A stretch of DNA of 12,690 nucleotides, taken from positions 1 through 12,690 of the forward strand of contig RKRS01000074.1 in assembly GCA_007571275.1 (NCBI GenBank), written 5' to 3'. Source of the stretch: Dehalococcoidia bacterium. Lineage in GTDB: Bacteria; Chloroflexota; Dehalococcoidia; Bin125. Shown here piece after piece: positions 7,332 through 12,690 of the stretch. The notes beneath the pieces are model-generated. The model saw only the letters and a list, made by a program, of their open reading frames with translations. It was not told the origin of the DNA and did not search any database. The translations under genes were made by a program, and so were the position numbers. Positions within the stretch are counted from its first letter, which is position 1, and every line of letters starts with the position of its first letter.

Positions 7332-8098
7332 CAGTGCGCGCCCCAGCTCGGCGGGCGCTTCTCGCGAAAGGCCTGCGGTCCCTCTTTGGCGTCGGCGGTC
7401 TCACGCGCGACACGGCGCATCGTCTCGCCGAAACGGATCGCCTGGACGAAGGGCAGCTCCTGACCGCGGTGGGCAACCTCTTTGGTCGCGCGGACGGCCA
7501 GCGGCGCGCCTTTGCACAGCCGTTGCGCCAGGGCTCTTGCCGCCGGCATCAGATCGTCGTGCGGCACGATCTCCCAGACCAGCCCCATTTCCTTGGCCCG
7601 CCAGGCGTCGACCCGATCGCCGATCAGCAGCAACTCCATCGCGTAGTGCCAGGCGATGCGCTTCGGCATACGGATCGATCCCTGAATTGTGGGCACGCCG
7701 ATCTGCACTTCAGGAAACCCGAATTGCGCCCGTTCGGAGGCGATCACAAAATCGCAGGCGGCGACCAGTGTCAGGCCGAAGCCCAGCGCGTAGCCATTGA
7801 CCGCGGCGATGGTCGGTTTCCAGACCTCCATCCCCGACTCAAGCGAGGTCAGCGACGGCACTTCCCAGAACGTATGCTCCTCGGGCGGCGCCGGCGAGCG
7901 CAGGTCGGCGCCCGCCGAGAATGCGCGTCCCGCCCCGGTCACAATCCCGACCCAGGCCTCGTCGTCGTTGCGAAACGCTTCCCACGCCGCGTTCAGGTCC
8001 GAGCGCAGTTCGTGGTTAATCGCGTTCAACGCCTCGGGGCGGTTATATGTGATGACGGCAATCCGACCGTCGCGTTCATAGGTCACGGTATCGCCCAT
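7331..8098 (-). CDS. Enoyl-CoA hydratase/isomerase family protein (crotonase)
   Basis: The ATG at 8098 is preferred to an upstream GTG at 8113 because AAGGAG (complement of 8104-8109) lies just before it. The 255-residue product is a typical single-domain crotonase, acting on acyl-CoA thioesters. Visible elements are ITYNRPEALNAIN, the first oxyanion-hole segment GRAFSAGADL (58-66), NGYALGFGLTL (101-111) and AQFGFPEVQIG (124-134). Aligned with mitochondrial enoyl-CoA hydratase, Glu164 is kept as E130 but Glu144 is replaced by threonine (T110), so simple hydratase activity is uncertain; isomerase or another crotonase reaction is possible. It is the first of three tightly packed minus-strand genes and overlaps the amidohydrolase start by one base. 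The Fic gene ends 23 bp upstream. Confidence 0.88.
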   Translation of the reverse strand: MGDTVTYERDGRIAVITYNRPEALNAINHELRSDLNAAWEAFRNDDEAWVGIVTGAGRAFSAGADLRSPAPPEEHTFWEVPSLTSLESGMEVWKPTIAAVNGYALGFGLTLVAACDFVIASERAQFGFPEVQIGVPTIQGSIRMPKRIAWHYAMELLLIGDRVDAWRAKEMGLVWEIVPHDDLMPAARALAQRLCKGAPLAVRATKEVAHRGQELPFVQAIRFGETMRRVARETADAKEGPQAFREKRPPSWGAH

Positions 8099-8102
8099 GT
8101 GG

Positions 8103-8110
8103 GCTCCTTC
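8103..8110 (-). promoter_or_regulatory. Ribosome binding site of the crotonase gene
   Basis: On the minus strand this reads GAAGGAGC, a good Shine-Dalgarno core at normal spacing before the ATG at 8098. It decides the start: the in-frame GTG at 8113 lies upstream of it. Confidence 0.7.
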
Positions 8111-8121
8111 CACTCCATCGC

Positions 8122-9315
8122 TCAGGTTACCTCGAGGTCAGACTCCTGAACCCAGGCTGGCGGAAGGTCCTGGTTGAGCGTGTGCAGATACTCTTGGTAC
8201 ACGAAGAGTCGCCCTCTACGCCTACCCGTGGCCTCGACGACGACGTTCATTTCTTCCAACATCTGCACACTGGAGGCAACCGCTGATTGCGAGAGTCGCG
8301 TCCCCTCGCCCAAGGCCGCAATCGAGAGCAGCGGTCGATTCATGAACGCGGCATGCACGCGCAAGGCCGAGCTCGCGCGGCGACCTGTTTCCTGAATCCG
8401 CTTTCGGTCTCGTTCGAACAGACTGCGCAGCCCGTGAGCCGTCTGGACGCCGTGTTGTGCAGTGGCCGCAACTCCATCGAGAAAGAAGGCAAGCCACTTC
8501 TCCCAATCGCCGTCATCCCTGATCTGATTGAGTAGGTCGTAGTAGGTGCTGCGGTACTGCTTGAAATAGAGGCTGAGGTACAGGATCGGCTCAGAGAGCA
8601 AGCCAGCTTGGTGCAAGATAAACGGGATTAGCATTCGGCCCACTCGGCCATTGCCGTCCAGGAACGGGTGAATGGTCTCAAACTGCACATGGGCTAGTCC
8701 TGCGCGGACAAGTGCCGGTAGTCCGTCATCTCTGGAGTGGATGAATCGCTCGAGTTCTGCCATGCAGTTCTGGACTTCGAGATGGGGCGGCGGTACATAG
8801 GCAGCCGTTGCAGGACGACGTCCCCCGATCCAGTTCTGGGAACGTCGAAATTCGCCTGGGAGCTTCTCTGATCCCCGACCGCTGCGAAGTAGCCGTTCAT
8901 GCAATTCTCGGATGAGGCGGTTGCTCAGAGGGAAGTCGTCGTCTCGCATTCGTCGCAGGCCATGGTTCAACGCCGCAACATAGTTCGACACTTCGGTCAC
9001 GTCATCTGTCAGCGCGCCTGGCGCTCCGGTGAGCTCGAATTCGAGCAGATCGGACAGGGATGACTGTGTGCCTTCGATTTCCGACGAGAGTTGGGCTTCG
9101 CGCCGGACGTAGGAGTAAATGAAGAGATCGGGGTCTGGAAGGTGCGTCGTGACTGCGTCTAGCGAGCCCAGCGCCGCCGTGGCTCTCTCTAGGAGCTGAG
9201 CGATGTCTGCCAAGTCGATTGGCGGTTCTGGAGGCAGAGGAGACGGGACGAATGCGCGCACCGATTCTTCTCCGTAGACCGCGGTGTCAAAGTGGCCGGT
9301 TCGTTGTCGCTTCAT
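8122..9315 (-). CDS. Fic-domain AMPylase with N-terminal inhibitory helix and C-terminal winged helix
   Basis: The 397-residue product starting at the ATG at 9315 opens with MKRQRTGHF and AFVPSPLPP, as class members of this length do; a GTG at 9354 would only add 13 atypical residues. The Fic core HPFLDGNGRVGR is intact (H216 to R227), so transfer of AMP from ATP to protein hydroxyls is expected. The inhibitory motif (S/T)xxxE(G/N) is present upstream as S77-SEI-E81-G82, placing it in the class II, self-inhibited group. A flap segment, YVPPPHLEV, lies at 173-181. The C-terminal ~90 residues resemble a winged helix (RLSQSAVASSVQMLEEMNVV), suggesting DNA binding and possible autoregulation. The gene looks less GC-rich than its metabolic neighbours, which hints at transfer. 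The target protein is unknown. Confidence 0.9.
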   Translation of the reverse strand: MKRQRTGHFDTAVYGEESVRAFVPSPLPPEPPIDLADIAQLLERATAALGSLDAVTTHLPDPDLFIYSYVRREAQLSSEIEGTQSSLSDLLEFELTGAPGALTDDVTEVSNYVAALNHGLRRMRDDDFPLSNRLIRELHERLLRSGRGSEKLPGEFRRSQNWIGGRRPATAAYVPPPHLEVQNCMAELERFIHSRDDGLPALVRAGLAHVQFETIHPFLDGNGRVGRMLIPFILHQAGLLSEPILYLSLYFKQYRSTYYDLLNQIRDDGDWEKWLAFFLDGVAATAQHGVQTAHGLRSLFERDRKRIQETGRRASSALRVHAAFMNRPLLSIAALGEGTRLSQSAVASSVQMLEEMNVVVEATGRRRGRLFVYQEYLHTLNQDLPPAWVQESDLEVT

Positions 9316-9360
9316 GCCCTGTTCCAGTGCCCCGCTATCAGCTGATTGCTCCACAAGAAT

Positions 9361-9366
9361 ATTATC
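9361..9366 (-). promoter_or_regulatory. Possible -10 box for the Fic gene
   Basis: The minus strand reads GATAAT here, 45 bp before the Fic ATG and overlapping the edge of the nearer repeat copy. No convincing -35 hexamer lies 16-18 bp upstream. The second repeat copy carries GATAGC at the matching place. This is weak evidence for a promoter that would be covered by a repeat-binding protein. Confidence 0.25.
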
Positions 9367-9429
9367 CCGACTTCACCGACGAACTCACGATAAGCGCACC
9401 GCTTATTCACGAACTTGGAATAAGGATCG
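9363..9429. repeat. 67-bp direct repeat, copy 1
   Basis: This segment is identical over 67 bp to 9434-9500. Inside it ATAAGCG (9390-9396) and CGCTTAT (9400-9406) form a perfect 7-bp inverted repeat with a 3-nt loop. CTTATTC (9402-9408) can instead pair with GAATAAG (9418-9424). The middle arm is shared, so the two hairpins exclude one another. The unit lies in the 191-bp gap between the oxidoreductase and Fic genes. Confidence 0.9.
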
Positions 9430-9433
9430 GTGC

Positions 9434-9500
9434 TATCCCGACTTCACCGACGAACTCACGATAAGCGCACCGCTTATTCACGAACTTGGAATAAGGATCG
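9434..9500. repeat. 67-bp direct repeat, copy 2
   Basis: Second identical copy, separated from the first by only 4 bp (9430-9433), giving a 71-bp period. It has the same nested inverted repeats (ATAAGCG at 9461-9467, CGCTTAT at 9471-9477) and ends 6 bp before the stop codon of the oxidoreductase gene. Confidence 0.9.
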
Positions 9501-9506
9501 ACATCT

Positions 9507-10391
9507 TCAGCCGCTCTGCAACTCGCGCAGATGCTTGCCGGCGAACTCCGCCAACACCGACTCCGCGTCCGCGGCTGGATGCAGATTGGCGATCGCGTGG
9601 TCGAAGCCTCTCGACTTCATCTCGGCCAGCGTCTCCGCCGCCTCATCGATCGTGTCCTCTGCGAGCACCGTGATGCGGTTGATCATCAGGCTCAGCGCCG
9701 ACGGGTCGCGGCCGTGCGCTTCCGCCTCCGACTTGACCAGCGCCCAGTCCGCTTCCAGCGTGTCGAGCATCGCCGGATTGGCCAGATAGCCGTCGGCGAA
9801 GCGCCCGGCGCGCCGCAGCTGGCGTGGATGGTTGCCGCCCAGCAGGATCGGTACCCGACGCGGCGGCTGTGGTCGGCAGTACCAACCTTCTGTGTTGTAG
9901 AACTCGCCCGCGAATGAGCCGATCTCGTTCTCCCACAGATCGCGCAGCACCTGCAGATACTCATCCATGCGCGCGCCACGACGGTCGAACGGCATCGACA
10001 ACGCCTCGAACTCCTCTTTCCACCAGCCCACGCCCGCGCCCAGCAGCAGGCGACCGCCGGCCAGGTGATCGAGCGTCGCCATCAGCTTGGCGTGCAGCAC
10101 CGGCGCGCGCATCGGCGCGACCAGGACCGCCGTGCCCAACTCCACCCGCTCCGTGACCGCCGCCGCATAGGTCAGCAGCGTCAGCGGCTCGAGGAACGGC
10201 GCTTCAGCCGGGACCAGGAACCGCCCATCCTCCGAATATGGATAGTCCGATCCCTGATCGGGTCGGAGCACCACATGGTCGAACGTCCACAGTGAGTCGT
10301 AGCCGTTCGCCTCGACCGCTCGCGCGACACGCTCAATGTTCTCCGGGCTGGCCACGCCCCCAACCTGAGGTAGATAGACTCCGACCTTCAT
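9507..10391 (-). CDS. LLM-class (luciferase-like) flavin/F420-dependent oxidoreductase
   Basis: This 294-residue protein is a luciferase-like TIM-barrel oxidoreductase of the subgroup usually annotated as F420-dependent (TIGR03619-like). Characteristic stretches are VGVYLPQVGG at the N-terminus, GYDSLWTFDHVV (30-41), AAAVTERVELGTAVLVAPMR (76-95), a central segment LDHLAGGRLLLGAGVGWWKEEFEA (107-130) seen in most family members, and RVPILLGGNHPRQLRRAGRFADGY. Such enzymes oxidise or hydroxylate organic substrates with reduced flavin or F420; cofactor choice cannot be told from the residues seen. The ATG at 10391 has a GAGGGAG-type ribosome site 7 nt upstream. It is the first gene of the minus-strand block and is divergent from the MFS gene, so a link between import or export and oxidation of a compound is possible but unproven. 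Confidence 0.88.
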   Translation of the reverse strand: MKVGVYLPQVGGVASPENIERVARAVEANGYDSLWTFDHVVLRPDQGSDYPYSEDGRFLVPAEAPFLEPLTLLTYAAAVTERVELGTAVLVAPMRAPVLHAKLMATLDHLAGGRLLLGAGVGWWKEEFEALSMPFDRRGARMDEYLQVLRDLWENEIGSFAGEFYNTEGWYCRPQPPRRVPILLGGNHPRQLRRAGRFADGYLANPAMLDTLEADWALVKSEAEAHGRDPSALSLMINRITVLAEDTIDEAAETLAEMKSRGFDHAIANLHPAADAESVLAEFAGKHLRELQSG

Positions 10392-10513
10392 GCTTCGCTC
10401 CCTCTGATTCCACGTCGGGCGGTACCCTCCGCAGGTATGCCCGTGTTGTCTGCAGGTTTCAGATGTTCGTCACACAGTATGACTGACCCAGCGATCCAGC
10501 GACGGGTTGGGTC
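10392..10513. promoter_or_regulatory. Divergent intergenic region (oxidoreductase / MFS transporter)
   Basis: These 122 bp separate two genes read in opposite directions, so both promoters should lie here. I see the oxidoreductase ribosome site at its left edge but no convincing -35/-10 pair on either strand and no clear operator palindrome. Confidence 0.4.
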
Positions 10514-11800
10514 GTGAGTCAGCGTCCGACATTCGACCGCCCGCCCCTGCGCAGACTCTTTGCGATCCGCGACTACCGAGTGCTCTGGGTCGCTGCGCTC
10601 TGCATGATCATCGCCCAGCAGATTCGCTTCATCGCGATCCCGCAGTGGTTTCTCGACCAGACCGGCGCCGATTCGTTCACCGAGGTCGCAATCATCGGCG
10701 CGGTGCAACTGCCGATTCAGGCGTTTGCCGTGCTCTATGGCGGCGCATTGGCCGACCGATTTGATCGGCGCTGGCTGATGGCGGGCGCGAATCTGACCGT
10801 GCTCGTGATTCTGATTGCCGTTGCAGCGGCGGCGACCGCTGACGCGCTGGAGTTCTGGATGGCCTGGGTCGCGCTCGGCGCGCTCGGTGGGTTGGCCACG
10901 TTTGTCGCCCCGGCCCGCGCGACGATCACGCCGCGCGTTGTGCCGCCGCGCTACCTGAGCGCCGCCGTCACGCTCGATACCAGCACCCAGATGACCGGCT
11001 GGATTCTCGGTGGCCTGATCGTCACGGCGCTGGCGCTCGGACTCGATGCGATTGGCATGCTCTGGGTCGCGGCCGGTTTTGCCGCCATCTCCGCCGTGAT
11101 GCCGATGCTGATTCGCACCTCAGCCCGCGCCGTCTCCGAGCGGCAGTCCACGGTCCGCATGGTGATTGAGGGCGCGAGGTATGTCGTCCGCCACCCGATT
11201 CTGCCCGGTCTCTTCATCCTTGACTGGGGCATCACGATCATCTCCTACTACCGCGAGATCCTGCCGCTGCTGGCAACGGGACTGTTCATGGCCGGTGTTG
11301 GCGCGGCTGGCGCCCTGGGCACGGTCAACGCAGTCGGCTCGGCGTGCGGCATGATGCTGGCGCTCTTCCTGGTCAACTACCGCGCCAAGGGCGTCATGGT
11401 GCTCGCCGCCTCAGCCTTCTACGCCGCTCTGCTCTTCGCGCTGGGCGCTGCGCCCTGGCTCTGGGTCGGCATGATCGTGATCGCGCTGTTGGGCGCTGCC
11501 GACGCCGTCACCGTCGCCGTCCGACAGGTCACCGTCCATCTGACCACGCCCGACGAGATGCGCGGCCGCGCCTTCTCGGTGATGGTGCTGATGGCGCAGA
11601 CAGCGAATAATCTCGGCATCATCTGGGTCGGCTTCTGGGGCGATGAGATCGGCGTGGACAACACCTACTTCCTCGGCGGCGCGATCGGGCTGGGTGTGAC
11701 CCTGCTGATTGGCGTCCTCTGGCGTTCGATCAGCCGATACCGAGCGCCCCAACATCTGCTTGAGGGGCAATCTGAGGCAACTGAGCCAGACCACAACTGA
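10514..11800 (+). CDS. MFS transporter (MFS_3/EntS-like exporter family)
   Basis: The 428-residue product starts at a GTG at 10514, because the conserved segment LRRLFAIRDYRVLWVAALC begins only 12 residues later and no ATG serves it; the ribosome site is weak. The protein is hydrophobic throughout, with about 12 predicted membrane segments. It has an MFS motif A, YGGALADRFDRRWLM (75-89), between helices 2 and 3, and a second related loop near TTPDEMRGRAFSVM in the C-terminal half. The N-terminal pattern and length match the MFS_3 group (enterobactin-exporter EntS-like), proton-coupled pumps that usually export small molecules or siderophores. The DUF2461 gene follows 12 bp downstream and is probably cotranscribed. 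The substrate is unknown. Confidence 0.87.
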   Translation: MSQRPTFDRPPLRRLFAIRDYRVLWVAALCMIIAQQIRFIAIPQWFLDQTGADSFTEVAIIGAVQLPIQAFAVLYGGALADRFDRRWLMAGANLTVLVILIAVAAAATADALEFWMAWVALGALGGLATFVAPARATITPRVVPPRYLSAAVTLDTSTQMTGWILGGLIVTALALGLDAIGMLWVAAGFAAISAVMPMLIRTSARAVSERQSTVRMVIEGARYVVRHPILPGLFILDWGITIISYYREILPLLATGLFMAGVGAAGALGTVNAVGSACGMMLALFLVNYRAKGVMVLAASAFYAALLFALGAAPWLWVGMIVIALLGAADAVTVAVRQVTVHLTTPDEMRGRAFSVMVLMAQTANNLGIIWVGFWGDEIGVDNTYFLGGAIGLGVTLLIGVLWRSISRYRAPQHLLEGQSEATEPDHN

Positions 11801-11812
11801 TTGGACGAGCCA

Positions 11813-12493
11813 ATGGCCTTCAGCGAGCAACTGATCGACTTCCTCATCGATCTCTCGGCCAACAACAATCGCGACTGGTTCAATGCCCGCAAGGCCGCGT
11901 ACGAGTCAGTCTTGCGCGAGCCGGCGCTGGAATACATCCGACAGGTCAGCGGACCATTGGCCGAGATTTCGCCTCACCTCCGCGCCTCCGACCGCAAACA
12001 GGGCGGCTCACTGATGCGCATCTACCGCGACGTGCGCTTCTCGCGCGACAAGTCGCCATACAAGACCAATGTCGGCATCCAGTTCCGCCATGAGTCGGGC
12101 AAGGACGTGCACGCGCCCGGTTACTACGTGCACATCGCCATCGATGAGTGTTTCATCGGCGCTGGCAGCTGGATGCCTGACCGTGACGCGCTCCTCGCCT
12201 ATCGACGCGCGGTTTCAGAGCGTCCCAACGAATGGCTCGCGTTGAAACGAATCGCCGACTCTGACCACTGGCTCCTCGATGGCCGCCATGACTCGCTCAA
12301 GCGACCGCCACGAGGATTCTCCGCCGACGATCCGATGATCGAGGACATCAAGCGCAAGCATTTCATCGTCACCCACCGCATGGACGTCGAAGACGTCACC
12401 GCCCCCGACTTCGTCGAATACACGATCGAGCGGTTCCGGGAGTCCAGAGACTGGATGGCCTTCCTCTCGAAGGCGATTGGCTTACCGTTCTAG
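11813..12493 (+). CDS. DUF2461 (TIGR02453) family protein
   Basis: The 226-residue product is a standard-length member of the DUF2461 family, whose biochemical role is not established. Hallmarks are FLIDLSANNNRDWFNARKAAY at the N-terminus (10-30), MRIYRDVRFSRDKSPYKTNV (68-87), PGYYVHIAIDECFIGAGSWM (102-121) and PPRGFSADDPMIEDIKRKHF further on. The ATG at 11813 is chosen over a TTG at 11801 because the family begins close to this point and GGACGAG precedes it. It lies 12 bp after the MFS gene on the same strand. No signal peptide or membrane segment is seen, so it should be cytoplasmic. Confidence 0.9.
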   Translation: MAFSEQLIDFLIDLSANNNRDWFNARKAAYESVLREPALEYIRQVSGPLAEISPHLRASDRKQGGSLMRIYRDVRFSRDKSPYKTNVGIQFRHESGKDVHAPGYYVHIAIDECFIGAGSWMPDRDALLAYRRAVSERPNEWLALKRIADSDHWLLDGRHDSLKRPPRGFSADDPMIEDIKRKHFIVTHRMDVEDVTAPDFVEYTIERFRESRDWMAFLSKAIGLPF

Positions 12494-12577
12494 TCGAGAT
12501 TAGGCCGCAACGGACCCTGACTATCCTGCAATCCTGCCCAGATCGTTGCAGATCATGACTGCTCGGAGGAGGACGCG

Positions 12578-12690
12578 ATGACCCAGCAGACCCCCGAACG
12601 AAACATGCCCCCAGTGGCTCCCGCGCTGGAGGGCGACCCCGTTCCGCCGCCCGACGACTCGCGCTTTGTGATCAAGCCGACCGCCGAGAC
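12578..12690 (+). CDS. Start of an unidentified protein, cut by the window end
   Basis: A strong ribosome site, GGAGGAGG (12565-12572), stands 5 nt before the ATG at 12578, and the frame stays open for 37 codons to the window edge. The visible N-terminus (MTQQTPERNMPPVAPAL, then GDPVPPPDDSRFVIKP) is proline-rich and polar with no signal peptide or recognisable domain. It starts 84 bp after the DUF2461 gene, so it may be a separate unit. I do not recognise it. Confidence 0.6.
   Translation, partial: MTQQTPERNMPPVAPALEGDPVPPPDDSRFVIKPTAE

Noticed and set aside
7277..8149. 290-codon plus-strand open frame
   Set aside because: It is antisense to the crotonase and amidohydrolase genes; the product is rich in Arg, His and Asp with no domain, as expected from a shadow of GC-rich coding DNA.
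9363..9500. Minimal CRISPR array
   Set aside because: Only two 67-bp copies separated by 4 bp; spacers of normal length and cas genes are absent.
9284..9673. 129-codon plus-strand open frame running through the repeats
   Set aside because: It enters the oxidoreductase gene in antisense and the repeat is read in two different frames, so it is not a conserved coding unit.
12526..12551. Terminator after the DUF2461 gene
   Set aside because: CTGCAA and TTGCAG can pair over only 6 bp around a 14-nt loop with no T-tract, too weak to report as a terminator.

Overview
The window is a 12.7 kb stretch of dense, GC-rich bacterial DNA with ten complete protein genes and one partial gene at each end. 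The gene mix suggests a free-living heterotroph, most likely of the Chloroflexota (SAR202 or Dehalococcoidia-like), with an actinobacterium as the main alternative. It includes a thiolase paired with a DUF35 protein, an F420-type luciferase-like monooxygenase, a crotonase, a metal-dependent amidohydrolase and a PQQ-type sugar dehydrogenase on a lipoprotein anchor. That placement is an inference from gene content; no rRNA or marker gene is present.

Layout. Positions 1-4977 read on the plus strand. In order they hold the tail of a WD40-like beta-propeller protein, a thiolase (466-1665), a DUF35 OB-fold protein (1666-2073), a lipoprotein with a glucose/sorbosone-dehydrogenase propeller (2057-3442) and a thioredoxin/NHL-repeat protein (3472-4977). 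The thiolase, DUF35 and lipoprotein genes abut or overlap and look like one operon, with the thioredoxin/NHL gene 29 bp behind. A hairpin at 4979-5000 sits between convergent genes. Positions 4989-10391 read on the minus strand. In transcription order they hold a luciferase-like oxidoreductase, a 71-bp-period tandem repeat, a Fic protein, a crotonase, an amidohydrolase and a metallo-beta-lactamase-fold hydrolase. From 10514 the plus strand resumes with an MFS transporter, a DUF2461 protein and the first 37 codons of another gene.

Main discovery. The thioredoxin/NHL gene is interrupted in frame by one TGA (3610-3612) exactly where this family has the first redox-active cysteine of its CxxC motif (family pattern WTYCCINC, here WTYA-TGA-INC). 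The codons before it, from the ATG at 3472, encode the conserved N-terminal part of the thioredoxin domain. A perfect 8-bp stem with an AGTT tetraloop begins 17 nt after the TGA, and its geometry fits the bacterial SECIS consensus. Every complete minus-strand gene here, and this gene itself, ends in TGA, so TGA is a normal stop in this genome. The best reading is a selenoprotein with a U-x-x-C active site. A conventional ORF caller would truncate it to begin at the GTG at 3628.

Other points of interest are a DUF35 protein that has lost all four zinc-ribbon cysteines, next to a thiolase with an altered C-terminal GHP motif; two identical 67-bp repeats with nested inverted repeats upstream of a self-inhibited HTH-type Fic gene; and a crotonase lacking one of the two canonical catalytic glutamates.
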